Source of the DNA: Abyssibacter sp036156195
Lineage (GTDB): Bacteria; Pseudomonadota; Gammaproteobacteria; Nevskiales; OUC007
Direction of reading: 5' to 3'
Length of the DNA stretch: 64,000 nucleotides
Assembly: GCA_036156195.1 (NCBI GenBank)
Contig: JAYZUZ010000012.1
Location: forward strand, 496,001-560,000
Position 1 is the stretch's first letter. Each line of letters begins with the position of its first letter. The position numbers and the translations under genes are program-made. Positions 33,203 to 41,919 of this stretch are shown piece after piece. The notes below the pieces were generated by a model. It did not search any database and was not told where the DNA came from. It saw only the letters and a program-made list of their open reading frames with translations.

Positions 33203-34602
33203 CAGGCCGTCGAGCCTGCCTGATCAAACCACGCCAGATCCTGGCGCAACGTCACCACTGTTCCGACGATCAGCAGTGCAGGCCCTGTCAATTCCGCCAC
33301 CGTCACCGATTGCTGGATTGTGGCCAACGTCCCCGTCACGACCCGCTGGGTTTGCAAGGTCCCCGCCTCGACCATCGCGCAGGGGTGATCCGGTGCCAGT
33401 CCATGTTCGATGAGACGCTGGCTCAGCTCCCCCAGGGTGGCCAGCCCCATGTAGACAACCAGGGTCTGCTGCGGAGCGGCCATCGCTGTCCAAGGCAGTT
33501 CCAGAACGCCGTTGGCCTTGCGATGCCCGGTGACCAGCATGCAGGACTGTGCGTGATCGCGATGCGTCAGAGGTATCCCTGCATAGGCGGCACAGCCAGC
33601 CGCCGCGGTGATTCCAGGCACCACCTCCACCTGCAATCCGGCTGCGGCCACGTCCGCGATTTCTTCCCCGCCACGCCCGAAGATGAAGGGATCCCCGCCC
33701 TTCAAGCGCACCACCTGCTTGCCCGCACGCGCGTGTTCAATCATTAGCGCATTGATGTCCGACTGGGGGACGGTGTGGCGGTCTCGGCGCTTGCCGACGT
33801 GAATGCGCTCGGCGTCCCGCCGGACCAGATCGAGCAGCGCCTGATTCACAAGCCGATCGAAGAGAACGACGTCGGCATCCTGCAGCCTGCGCAGCGCGCG
33901 CAGGGTGAGCAAACCCGGATCCCCGGGGCCGCCACCGACAAGCGTGACACGCCCCGGCGGCGTGGCCGCTCCGTCGCCAGATCGCTCAAGGGCGGCATCT
34001 ATGCGCTGTGCCAGCCGGGCATCCGACTCAGCAAACCCCTCGCGCCACAAGCCATCCACCAGGCGTTCCCAGAATCCACGGACACGCTCGGGCGCTAGCT
34101 GGGCGCGCACGCGATCCCGATAGCGACCCGCCGTGGCGATGAATGCCCCCAGCCCCTGGGGTAGCGCCTGCTCAATCCGCTCTCGGACCCGACGTGCCAG
34201 TACCGGCATGGCACCTTGTGAGCTAATCGCCACGACCAGCTCGCCACGCTCGACGATGGCCGGTGTGATGGCCGTACAGGCCGCCCGATCGTCCACGACA
34301 TTGACCGGGATCGATGCCCGGCGCGCGGCGTGCGCCACAGCGTGATTGACCTCCGGATCAGCGGTTGCCGCGATCACCAGGCGCTGATCGCCCACATCGG
34401 TCGCCACAAACGCGCGCGCTTGCCAGTCGATGACGCCCGTATCCGCCGCCTCTCGCAATGCCGCAGTCAGCTCCGGGGCAATGATTTCGACCCGAGCAGG
34501 CGTCTTGGCCAGCAATCGCCATTTGCGCTCGGCCACCACGCCGCCGCCGACGATGAGCACCTTGGCCGAGGCCATGTCGAGAAATACCGGAAAGTACTGC
34601 AA
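33202..34602 (-). CDS. cysG: siroheme synthase (trifunctional)
   Basis: Makes siroheme from uroporphyrinogen III for sulfite/nitrite reductase. 466 aa. N-terminal NAD-dependent dehydrogenase/ferrochelatase half (1-205) with LIVGGGVVAERKWRLL; C-terminal SAM uroporphyrinogen methyltransferase half with VTLVGGGPGDPGLLTLRAL, RLKGGDPFIFGRGGEE and GIPLTHRD. In the CysG of enterics a phosphoserine (Ser128) lies in a TSPVLA context; here the matching stretch reads AMPVLA, so Met stands in that place (alignment by eye). It is divergent from cysB and near cysI, whose cofactor it makes. Confidence 0.96.
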   Translation of the reverse strand: MQYFPVFLDMASAKVLIVGGGVVAERKWRLLAKTPARVEIIAPELTAALREAADTGVIDWQARAFVATDVGDQRLVIAATADPEVNHAVAHAARRASIPVNVVDDRAACTAITPAIVERGELVVAISSQGAMPVLARRVRERIEQALPQGLGAFIATAGRYRDRVRAQLAPERVRGFWERLVDGLWREGFAESDARLAQRIDAALERSGDGAATPPGRVTLVGGGPGDPGLLTLRALRRLQDADVVLFDRLVNQALLDLVRRDAERIHVGKRRDRHTVPQSDINALMIEHARAGKQVVRLKGGDPFIFGRGGEEIADVAAAGLQVEVVPGITAAAGCAAYAGIPLTHRDHAQSCMLVTGHRKANGVLELPWTAMAAPQQTLVVYMGLATLGELSQRLIEHGLAPDHPCAMVEAGTLQTQRVVTGTLATIQQSVTVAELTGPALLIVGTVVTLRQDLAWFDQAGSTA

Positions 34603-34631
34603 CGCAACGCCTCAGCTAGGGAAGATGGGGC

Positions 34632-34659
34632 CGCATACAAGCGCATGGACCGTCCGCAA
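34632..34659 (-). promoter_or_regulatory. predicted cysG promoter
   Basis: Minus strand: -35 TTGCGG (34659-34654), 16-nt spacer, -10 TATGCG (34637-34632). Lies in the 108-bp cysG/cysB divergent region. I see no clear CysB site there. Confidence 0.35.
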
Positions 34660-34710
34660 AGTCTAACGTAAGGTTGCCAAACCATTGATGCGGACACGAC
34701 ACCACCGGCC

Positions 34711-35691
34711 ATGAAGCTGCGGCAACTGCATTTCGTACGTGAGATCGTCAAACATGACCTCAGCATCACGGCTGCGGCAGAGGCGCTGTTCACCTCACAA
34801 CCAGGGATTAGCAAGCAGCTGCGCCTGTTAGAGGACGAGTTGGGTGTACCCCTGTTTGAACGCAGCGGCAAGCACCTGACCCGGCTAACCGCCGCCGGTG
34901 AACACATTGTGGAAATCGTCGATCGCGTCCTGCTGGATGTGGACAACATCACCCGCGTCGCCAAGGACTTTTCGGACGGCCATCGCGGCGTACTGAGCCT
35001 GGCCACGACCCACACCCAGGCGCGCTATGCATTACCGCCCGCCGTCACCGCATTCAAGAAGCAGTATCCCGACGTCACCTTGAATCTGCATCAGGGTTCT
35101 CCGCCCCAGATCGCACGGATGGCCGCAGAAGGCGAAGCAGATTTCGCCATCGCCACCGAAGCGCTCCACCATTTCGACGAACTGGTCATGCTGCCCTGTT
35201 ATCACTGGAACCGGGCGCTGTTGCTACGCCCCGGACACCCGTTGGCCTCGGTGAGCAAGCCCAGCCTCAAGGATCTGGCGCGCTACCCGCTGATTACCTA
35301 CACATTCGGCTTCACGGGCCGCTCGCAGCTCGACCGCGCGTTCAAGGCACAGGGCCTGCAACCCAATGTGGTGCTGACCGCTGTCGACGCCGACGTCATC
35401 AAGACCTATGTCCGCCTTGGCCTGGGTGTTGGCATCATTGCGAATATGGCGTTCGACGCGCGCGAGGATGATGATCTGGTTGCCATTGACGCCGGGCACC
35501 TGTTCAGCCGAAGTACCACGCACATCGGATTTCGCCGCAACCAGTTCCTGCGGGACTTCATGATCCGGTTCATCGAAACCTTCGCACCGCATCTCACGCG
35601 CGATCTGATAGAACAAGCCATCGAAATTCGCGACCCGGATGCACGCAGAACGTTCGTTAGCGAGCATGTCGGAGAGGTTCCGGCCTTATAA
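34711..35691 (+). CDS. cysB: LysR-family sulfur regulator CysB
   Basis: Master activator of cysteine-biosynthesis genes, responding to N-acetylserine/O-acetylserine. 326 aa, matching CysB (about 324). N-terminus MKLRQLHFVREIVKHDLSIT and the HTH AAAEALFTSQPGISKQLRLLEDELG are characteristic of CysB/Cbl. The effector domain has ATTHTQARYALPPAVTAF and LGVGIIANMAF. It lies divergent from cysG and 76 nt upstream of cysI, in keeping with local control. CysB rather than Cbl is chosen because no second paralog is visible here. Confidence 0.92.
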   Translation: MKLRQLHFVREIVKHDLSITAAAEALFTSQPGISKQLRLLEDELGVPLFERSGKHLTRLTAAGEHIVEIVDRVLLDVDNITRVAKDFSDGHRGVLSLATTHTQARYALPPAVTAFKKQYPDVTLNLHQGSPPQIARMAAEGEADFAIATEALHHFDELVMLPCYHWNRALLLRPGHPLASVSKPSLKDLARYPLITYTFGFTGRSQLDRAFKAQGLQPNVVLTAVDADVIKTYVRLGLGVGIIANMAFDAREDDDLVAIDAGHLFSRSTTHIGFRRNQFLRDFMIRFIETFAPHLTRDLIEQAIEIRDPDARRTFVSEHVGEVPAL

Positions 35692-35708
35692 CTAAGCGGT
35701 CCGGTGGC

Positions 35709-35736
35709 TTGCGCCGAGGCATGGTATTGCTATCCT
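35709..35736 (+). promoter_or_regulatory. predicted cysI promoter
   Basis: -35 TTGCGC (35709-35714), 16-nt spacer, -10 TATCCT (35731-35736), with the cysI ATG 31 nt downstream. The weak -35 and short spacer suit an activator-dependent promoter; CysB is the obvious candidate. Confidence 0.4.
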
Positions 35737-35767
35737 CGCCGCCCGTTTCACCGCGCGGACGTGCCCG

Positions 35768-37414
35768 ATGTACCAATACGACGCCATCGACCAAACCATT
35801 GTCGACGAACGCGTCCGTCAGTTTCGCGACCAGACCAACCGGTTTCTGGCCGGCGAGCTGACTGAAGACCAGTATCGCCCGCTGCGGCTACAAAATGGCC
35901 TCTATATCCAGCGATTCGCGCCCATGCTGCGGATCGCCATCCCGTACGGCCTGCTATCGACCACACAACTGCGCAAGCTGGCCAGCATCGCCCGCGATTA
36001 CGACCGGGGCTATGGTCACTTCACGACGCGTCAGAACCTGCAGTTCAACTGGCCGCGCCTTGAAAGGGTGCCGGATATCCTGGAAGAACTGGCCAGCGTG
36101 CAAATGCATGCCATACAAACCAGTGGCAACTGCATCCGCAACACCACCTCGGACCAGTACGCCGGTGTAGCCGCCGACGAAATTGAAGACCCTCGTCCCT
36201 ATTGCGAAATCATTCGCCAGTGGTCGACGCTGCATCCTGAGTTCGCCTATCTGCCTCGCAAGTTCAAGATTGCGGTGACAGCCAGCGCCACCGACCGTGC
36301 AGCAATCCGGGTGCACGACATCGGGCTGCAACTGGTCGAGAATGATCAAGGTGAGCGGGGTTTCGCCGTCTACGTGGGCGGCGGTCTTGGCCGCACACCG
36401 GTGATCGGCACACTGATCCGGGATTTTCTCGAACCCGTCCACATGCTGTCCTATCTTGAGGCCATTCTGCGGGTGTACAACCGGCTCGGCCGCCGCGACA
36501 ACAAGTACAAGGCGCGGATCAAGATTCTCGTCCGCGAGTCCGGCGCAGACCGTTTTGCAGAATGGGTGAAGCGCGAGTGGGACAAGATTCGCGATACGGA
36601 TTTACGGCTGGATCCAGGCGACATCGCCCGGATGCAGAGCTATTTCGTGCCGCCGGCCTACCCGGACCGTCGCGACAGCGAGGTGGTAGCCGCCCAAGCC
36701 GATCAAGAGGCAGCATTCGGGCGCTGGGTGACCCACAATGTCATCGCGCATAAGCAAGCTGGCTATCGGATCGTGACGGTCTCGCTCAAGGACCCGAACG
36801 ACGCGCCGGGTGATTGCACGGCTGAGCAGATGGAGTGTGTGGCCGATTTGGCGGATATGCATGGATTCGGCGAAGTCCGAACCACGCACGAACAGAATTT
36901 GATCCTGCCGGATGTGCCACATGAGGCGTTGTATACGGTTTGGCAGGCGCTGGACGCGGCCGGTCTGGCCACGCCGAACCACGGCACGATCTCCGACATG
37001 ATCGCCTGCCCTGGCCTGGATTTCTGCAGCTTGGCCAATGCGGGTTCGATTGGGGTGGCGCGCGAGATTAACGCCTTGTTCGACGACCTGGACGAGCAAT
37101 ACGACCTGGGTGAGATCAAGCTGAAGATGTCCGGCTGCATGAATGGTTGCGGCCATCACAGCGTCGGTCATATCGGGATTCTGGGTGTCGATAAGAAAGG
37201 CGAGGAGTGGTACCAGATCACACTGGGCGGATCAGCCGCGGAAGATGCCGAATTGGGCCAGCGACTGGGCGCGTCGGTCTCGCGACAGGATATCGCCCCC
37301 GCCATTCGCAAGATTGTTGATCGCTACACGGAAGTCCGCGAAGGTGATGAACTCTTCCTGGACACCGTCCGCCGCCTGGGCATTACACCGTTTCGAGAGG
37401 CAGTCTACGGATGA
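35768..37414 (+). CDS. cysI: sulfite reductase hemoprotein subunit
   Basis: Six-electron reduction of sulfite to sulfide with a coupled siroheme and [4Fe-4S] centre. 548 aa. Two ferredoxin-like half-domains. Cluster ligands: CPGLDFC (C-x5-C) and SGCMNGCGHH (C-x3-C), with the last Cys bridging siroheme. The N-terminal sequence RLQNGLYIQRFAPMLRIAIPYG and TRQNLQF is that of the form found with DUF934 genes in Pseudomonas. No cysJ flavoprotein follows, so the electron donor is elsewhere or is a ferredoxin. The stop overlaps the DUF934 start by 4 nt. Confidence 0.94.
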   Translation: MYQYDAIDQTIVDERVRQFRDQTNRFLAGELTEDQYRPLRLQNGLYIQRFAPMLRIAIPYGLLSTTQLRKLASIARDYDRGYGHFTTRQNLQFNWPRLERVPDILEELASVQMHAIQTSGNCIRNTTSDQYAGVAADEIEDPRPYCEIIRQWSTLHPEFAYLPRKFKIAVTASATDRAAIRVHDIGLQLVENDQGERGFAVYVGGGLGRTPVIGTLIRDFLEPVHMLSYLEAILRVYNRLGRRDNKYKARIKILVRESGADRFAEWVKREWDKIRDTDLRLDPGDIARMQSYFVPPAYPDRRDSEVVAAQADQEAAFGRWVTHNVIAHKQAGYRIVTVSLKDPNDAPGDCTAEQMECVADLADMHGFGEVRTTHEQNLILPDVPHEALYTVWQALDAAGLATPNHGTISDMIACPGLDFCSLANAGSIGVAREINALFDDLDEQYDLGEIKLKMSGCMNGCGHHSVGHIGILGVDKKGEEWYQITLGGSAAEDAELGQRLGASVSRQDIAPAIRKIVDRYTEVREGDELFLDTVRRLGITPFREAVYG

Positions 37415-37887
37415 TTCTTCTGCACACTGACGGGTCGACCGAGACCGTGGCCTGGCGCCTGCTTGGCGAGGACGACACCCCGACGGGCCAGGGCTGGGAG
37501 GCCATCGGTCTGGATCACCCATCCGTGGAATCTGCTGGTGCTCCGGTCGGCCTTTATCTGGACAACACAGTGGACGTCGAAGCGCTTCCTGTCGACATCA
37601 GCCGCTTCGGCTTCATAGCCCTGGACTTCCCCGCTTTCACGGATGGCCGTGCCTATTCTCAGGCTCGCGTCCTGCGCAGCCGTCTGAACTGGACCGGGCC
37701 AGTGGTCGCCACCGGCGATCTACACCAGGATCAGGCCTGCTACCTCCGGCGCTGTGGGATCGACGTGTTTGCCGTTGAGGACGAGACGCAGGCAGCCACA
37801 CTGGCGCGCGGCTTCAATGACTTCACGACGGCGTATCAGGCCACGCAAGCTGGCGAGGTGCCCGCCTACCGTCGTCGCAGCGCATAA
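37411..37887 (+). CDS. DUF934-family protein linked to sulfite reductase
   Basis: 158 aa, no signal or transmembrane segment. Belongs by sequence character to DUF934: VGLYLDNTVDVEALPVDI, ALDFPAFTDGRAYSQARVLR and a C-terminal RRCGIDVFAVED segment are conserved-looking blocks. DUF934 genes are regularly coupled to cysI-type sulfite reductases, as here (ATGA overlap); a role as accessory or oxidoreductase adaptor has been suggested by context only. The APS/PAPS reductase gene cysH that often follows is absent from this locus. Confidence 0.85.
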   Translation: MILLHTDGSTETVAWRLLGEDDTPTGQGWEAIGLDHPSVESAGAPVGLYLDNTVDVEALPVDISRFGFIALDFPAFTDGRAYSQARVLRSRLNWTGPVVATGDLHQDQACYLRRCGIDVFAVEDETQAATLARGFNDFTTAYQATQAGEVPAYRRRSA

Positions 37888-37910
37888 CAAGCGCCGCACC
37901 CTCGTTTAGA

Positions 37911-37942
37911 GTCCACTGGCAGCACTGCGGCTGCCAGCGGAC
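37911..37942. terminator. strong hairpin between the convergent DUF934 gene and serS
   Basis: Arms CTGGCAGC (37916-37923) and GCTGCCAG (37930-37937) around a 6-nt loop, extended after one mismatch by GTCC/GGAC. Symmetric, so it could serve both strands. No T-tract on either side. Confidence 0.55.
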
Positions 37943-37951
37943 GGACACACC

Positions 37952-39232
37952 TCACCCCACTGCGGGGATGTGGTCGGAGCCGAAATAACCTGCGAGTGCG
38001 GCTGGTAGGCGAATGGAGCCGTCGGCCTGCTGCCCGTTCTCCAGCACCGCCACCAACGCACGCCCCACAGCAACACCCGACCCGTTCAAGGTGTGTACCA
38101 GTTCGGGCTTGTCGCCCTGCCCGGCGCGGCATCGCGCCTGCATGCGGCGCGCCTGGAAATCACGCGTATTGGAGCAGGAACTGATCTCCCGGTACGTCTG
38201 CTGACTGGGCAGCCACACCTCGAGGTCATACGTCTTGGCAGCAGAGAAGCCGAGATCGCCTCCACACAGCGCCACCACCCGGTACGGGAGTTCCAGCGCC
38301 TGCAACACCGCCTCGGCATGGCTGGTCAGGGATTCCAACGCCGCATCGGATTCCGCCGCTGTGACCACCTGAACCAATTCGACCTTTTCGAACTGGTGCT
38401 GGCGAATCATGCCGCGGGTATCACGGCCGTGCGCACCGGCCTCGGCCCGAAAACACGGCGTATGGGCGACAAACTTCAGCGGGAGCGACTGCGCATCCAG
38501 AATTTGTTCACGCACCAGGTTCGTCAACGGCACTTCTGCCGTTGGAATCAGGTGCAGACCACGATCATCGTTGATGCGAAACAGATCATCCGCAAATTTC
38601 GGGAGCTGCCCCGTGCCTTCCAGGCACTGTGGCTGCACCAGAAACGGCACCGCAACCTCGGTGTAGCCGTGCTGGTCGATATGCAGGTCGAGCATCATCT
38701 GAGCCAACGCGCGGTGCAACCGGGCCAAGGCCCCCTTCAATGCGACAAACCGCGCCCCCGACATACGCGATGCGGCCTCGAAGTCCATACCGCCCAGTTG
38801 TTCACCCAAGGCGACGTGGTCCTGAACATCAAATGAGTACTCGCCGGGTTGCCCCCAGCGTCTCAGCTCGACATTGTCCTGCTCGTCGGCCCCTTCCGGC
38901 ACCGACGCATCCGGGAGATTCGGCAGGCCGAGGGCGAGATCATCTAGGCCAGTGCGCGTAGCCTCCAACTCGGCGGCAACAGCGCGCATCTCATCTCCGA
39001 TGCGAGCGACCTCGGCCTTGAGTGGCTCAATGTCCTCGCCACGGGCCTTGGCCTGACCGATGGATTTGGAGCGCCGGTTGCGTTCGGCCTGCAGTTCCTC
39101 CGTGCGAACCTGAAGCTGCTTGCGTTCGCGCTCCAGGTGTTCGAACGCGTCGACATCCAGCACATAGCCGCGCCGGGCCAGCGCCTGAGCAACCGCCTTG
39201 GGGTCTTGCCGAAGTTGCTTCGGGTCGAGCAT
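37952..39232 (-). CDS. serS: seryl-tRNA synthetase
   Basis: Charges tRNA-Ser (and tRNA-Sec if present). ATG 39232 gives 426 aa beginning MLDPKQLRQDPKAVAQALARRG; an open frame upstream to 39625 is only the antisense-like extension across crcB. N-terminal antiparallel coiled coil (about 30-105), class II core with motif 2 FRAEAGAHGRDTRGMIRQHQFEKVE, ISSCSNTRDFQARRMQAR and motif 3 LNGSGVAVGRALVAVLEN. Last gene of the ftsK-lolA-vanZ-rarA-crcB-serS unit, 31 nt after crcB. Confidence 0.98.
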   Translation of the reverse strand: MLDPKQLRQDPKAVAQALARRGYVLDVDAFEHLERERKQLQVRTEELQAERNRRSKSIGQAKARGEDIEPLKAEVARIGDEMRAVAAELEATRTGLDDLALGLPNLPDASVPEGADEQDNVELRRWGQPGEYSFDVQDHVALGEQLGGMDFEAASRMSGARFVALKGALARLHRALAQMMLDLHIDQHGYTEVAVPFLVQPQCLEGTGQLPKFADDLFRINDDRGLHLIPTAEVPLTNLVREQILDAQSLPLKFVAHTPCFRAEAGAHGRDTRGMIRQHQFEKVELVQVVTAAESDAALESLTSHAEAVLQALELPYRVVALCGGDLGFSAAKTYDLEVWLPSQQTYREISSCSNTRDFQARRMQARCRAGQGDKPELVHTLNGSGVAVGRALVAVLENGQQADGSIRLPAALAGYFGSDHIPAVG

Positions 39233-39263
39233 CGATCTGATCCTGGGTTGATGAGGCGCGGGA

Positions 39264-39653
39264 TTATACGGCCCCTGCGCCGCTCGCCCAGCCTCGCATG
39301 AGCCACCAGCCGAGCCAGACGGCACCCAGCGCGCCGGTGAGATTGACCACGACGTTGATCGCAGCCGCCAGCGGCCGACCAGAAAAAGCCATGGCCAGCG
39401 TGTCGTAGGAGAACGTGGAAAACGTCGTGAACCCGCCCAGAAGTCCGATGGCCACGAACAATCGCAAGGACTCCCCCACAACAGCGGCCCGCGGTAGCCA
39501 CCAGGCCATGAAACCACCGAGCAACAAGGAACCCAGCACGTTGGCCAACAAGGTAGCCAGCGCCCAGCGCGACACCGGGGCCAGCGCCAGCGCCACCCCA
39601 TAACGCAGGCTGGCGCCAAGGGCACCGCCCAGGGCCACCCACAGCACGGTCAC
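39264..39653 (-). CDS. crcB: fluoride channel CrcB/Fluc
   Basis: Small dual-topology membrane channel that expels fluoride. The GTG at 39653, within the rarA stop (GTGA), gives 129 aa: (M)TVLWVALGGALGASLRYGV. Four hydrophobic helices. Signature residues: ANVLGSLLLG (the conserved Asn) and GGFTTFSTFSYD (the Phe box). A longer frame to 39698 is inside rarA and unlikely. No fluoride riboswitch is visible because the gene sits inside an operon. Confidence 0.95.
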   Translation of the reverse strand: MTVLWVALGGALGASLRYGVALALAPVSRWALATLLANVLGSLLLGGFMAWWLPRAAVVGESLRLFVAIGLLGGFTTFSTFSYDTLAMAFSGRPLAAAINVVVNLTGALGAVWLGWWLMRGWASGAGAV

Positions 39654-40909
39654 GCGCCACCTCCCCGGAGCCTGGACAGGCGCTCGGCGATCTTCCATTC
39701 CAGCCCTGATTGCCGCGGGTGATAGAACCGGCTTGTGTGCAGGCCTGTCGGCAGATACGTCTGGCCCGTGGCATGGCCGCCAGGTTCGTCCGGATCGTAG
39801 CGATAATCGCTGCCGTATCCCATGGACTGCATCATGCCGGTTGGCGCGTTGCGTAGATGCATGGGCACTGGCTTGGAACCACTTCGCCGCACCTCCTTGA
39901 GTGCCGCCTTGTACGCGACATACGCCGCGTTGCTTTTGGGCGCGCTGGCCAAGTAGAGCACGGCCTGCGCCAATGCCAGTTCGCCTTCTGGGGACCCCAG
40001 CCGTTCGAACGCCGCACAGGCGTCTACAGCCACCGCCAGCGCCCGGGGGTCAGCGTTGCCAAGATCTTCCGATGCCATACGGACCAGTCTGCGGCCCACG
40101 TACAGTGGATCACAGCCGCCGTCGATCATGCGTGCAAACCAGTAAATGGCGGCGTCCGGATCAGAACCACGAACCGACTTGTGCAAGGCCGAAATCTGTT
40201 CGTAGAACACATCGCCACCCCGATCAAAGGCCCGCAAGGCCGCGCCCAGGCTGGCTTCAAGATGGCTCGGCCCGATGACCTGCGCCCCGGCTGCCTGGGC
40301 GGATGCCGCCGCTGCCTCAAGCAAGTGGAGGGCACGCCGGGCATCACCATCGGCCAATGCAACCAGACTCTCTACCGTCGCATCCTCCAGTGACAAATCC
40401 GGGTAAACCTGAGCCTGTGCACGTTGAACCAGTGCAGCCAGTGCGTCTGGCTCCAACGCCTTGACCACATAAACCTGAACCCGTGACAGCAGCGCACGAT
40501 TAATCTCGAACGAAGGATTCTCCGTGGTCGCCCCCACCAACACGACAGCGCCGGCCTCAACGACTGGCAGCAAGGCATCTTGTTGGGCCTTGTTAAACCG
40601 ATGAATCTCATCGAGAAAAATCACCACAGGGGATTCGGCCGTCGCGCCGGCAAAAGCGGCACGCAATTCCTTGAGCCCCGCCGTGACCGCAGACAGCCCA
40701 AAAAACGGGAGCCCGGCCTGCTGCGCGACTAACTTAGCCAGGGTGGTCTTGCCGGTGCCCGGCGGCCCCCAGAACACCATGGATCGGAGATGACCGGCCG
40801 CCAGCACATGACGCAGACTGCCGTCCGGCCCAACAAGGTGGTCCTGGCCCATCACGGCATCCAGTGTGCCGGGCCGCATGCGCTCAGGCAGTGGCCGCGG
40901 GTCGTTCAT
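39650..40909 (-). CDS. rarA: replication-associated recombination protein A (AAA+ ATPase)
   Basis: MgsA/RarA family clamp-loader-like ATPase acting at stalled forks. ATG 40909 gives 419 aa (MNDPRPLPERMRPGTLD). Walker A GPPGTGKTTLAKL; Walker B VVIFLDEIHRFNKAQQDALL; sensor 1 VLVGATTENPSFEIN; C-terminal tetramerisation region with DPLYVGRRLVRMASEDLGNAD and MGYGSDYRYDPDEPGG. Start overlaps the vanZ-like stop by 4 nt and the stop overlaps crcB by 4 nt, so it is tightly coupled on both sides. Confidence 0.97.
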   Translation of the reverse strand: MNDPRPLPERMRPGTLDAVMGQDHLVGPDGSLRHVLAAGHLRSMVFWGPPGTGKTTLAKLVAQQAGLPFFGLSAVTAGLKELRAAFAGATAESPVVIFLDEIHRFNKAQQDALLPVVEAGAVVLVGATTENPSFEINRALLSRVQVYVVKALEPDALAALVQRAQAQVYPDLSLEDATVESLVALADGDARRALHLLEAAAASAQAAGAQVIGPSHLEASLGAALRAFDRGGDVFYEQISALHKSVRGSDPDAAIYWFARMIDGGCDPLYVGRRLVRMASEDLGNADPRALAVAVDACAAFERLGSPEGELALAQAVLYLASAPKSNAAYVAYKAALKEVRRSGSKPVPMHLRNAPTGMMQSMGYGSDYRYDPDEPGGHATGQTYLPTGLHTSRFYHPRQSGLEWKIAERLSRLRGGGA

Positions 40910-41292
40910 GCGCGCCCCGGTATCCGCCAGCCTTGAAAGCCAGCGGGCAACATCCACAGCGAGAGCAGCAACCCCAGCAGCACACCCACACCATTCGCCA
41001 GCATGTCAGCCCACTCGAATGCCCGATAGGGCAACAACCCCTGCACCCCCTCCATTGCCAGACCAAAGACCAGAGCAATGGCTGCAGCCTTCCAGCGGCG
41101 CCCCGGCAGCAGCGCGGCCCACCAGCCTGCAATGACAGCGTAAGCGATGGCGTGATTCAACTTGTCCCACAACACATCATCGGCGGGCGTTTCAGCGAGA
41201 TTAATGAGCGATAACACCCCGACAACCAGCAGCAACAACCAGCCGACCAGCCGCACACTCCAGGCTTTGAGACGGCTCGGGAACCGACTCAC
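40906..41292 (-). CDS. VanZ-family small membrane protein
   Basis: 128 aa from a GTG at 41292 inside the lolA stop (GTGA overlap). Four hydrophobic helices. The VanZ-like blocks are DKLNHAIAYAVIAGWWAALLPGRR and EGVQGLLPYRAFEWADMLANGVGVLLG (about 48-110). VanZ-family proteins are of unclear function apart from teicoplanin resistance in the Tn1546 member. The open frame to 41643 is antisense-like to lolA and rejected. It is inserted between lolA and rarA, which are adjacent in Pseudomonas. Confidence 0.85.
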   Translation of the reverse strand: MSRFPSRLKAWSVRLVGWLLLLVVGVLSLINLAETPADDVLWDKLNHAIAYAVIAGWWAALLPGRRWKAAAIALVFGLAMEGVQGLLPYRAFEWADMLANGVGVLLGLLLSLWMLPAGFQGWRIPGRA

Positions 41293-41915
41293 GAACCGGA
41301 TTCGCCGACAACTTCCACGCCGGGAGGCGGTTCGAACTCGAACCAGCCGGGCTTGAACGACACGTTGCGCGCAACGTCCGAAAACTCGATACGGGTTCGT
41401 TGACCCAGGGCATCGCGGATATCCAGCGCGGCGATGACACCCTGGTCGAACTCGACAATTGCGGCCTCGAACTCCGCGTCGCTGTCTTTCGGCTCCAGTG
41501 CATAACGCCCGGGACCCAGCTCGCGCACCACGAAACGCGCCTTCAAATCGGTCGCCCCGGAGAGCAGCGCCGCTGGAGTGCCGCTGAGAGCGCTGCCCAC
41601 GGAGCGGACCGTCACCTGCGCCAAGTCGCGGTCGTAATGCCACAGCGTGTCGCCGTTGCTCATGACCTGCTGCACGTAGGGCTGCTCGTAATCCCAGCGA
41701 AACCGCCCCGGTCGCTGCAAGGCGAAGCTGCCACGGGATGCCTCGATCACGGTGTCGTCGCTATCGAGCAACTGCTGCTCGAAGACACCTGCCAACGCCT
41801 GGGTGGAGGACAAGGCTTCGGCCAGCTCATCCGCTGAGGCCTGAGCGGGGTTGCCCCACACCCCCACCATGCCGACCACTAGCCAGGTCAAGCCCTTTAA
41901 AAGTACACGTGCCAT
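41289..41915 (-). CDS. lolA: outer-membrane lipoprotein carrier protein LolA
   Basis: Periplasmic chaperone that ferries lipoproteins from LolCDE to LolB. ATG 41915 gives 208 aa with an N-terminal signal peptide (about 1-26, ...GNPAQASA). Typical body: ALAGVFEQQLLDSDDTVIEASRGSFALQRPGRFRW, with the LolA motif RPGRFRWDYEQP, and the C-terminal FKPGWFEFEPPPGVEVV. Begins 4 nt after the ftsK stop and overlaps the vanZ-like gene by 4 nt. Confidence 0.95.
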   Translation of the reverse strand: MARVLLKGLTWLVVGMVGVWGNPAQASADELAEALSSTQALAGVFEQQLLDSDDTVIEASRGSFALQRPGRFRWDYEQPYVQQVMSNGDTLWHYDRDLAQVTVRSVGSALSGTPAALLSGATDLKARFVVRELGPGRYALEPKDSDAEFEAAIVEFDQGVIAALDIRDALGQRTRIEFSDVARNVSFKPGWFEFEPPPGVEVVGESGS

Positions 41916-41919
41916 GAAT

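Noticed and set aside
39233..39625. N-terminal extension of serS
   Set aside because: The extra residues translate crcB and its flank in another frame; standard SerRS starts MLDPKQL at 39232.
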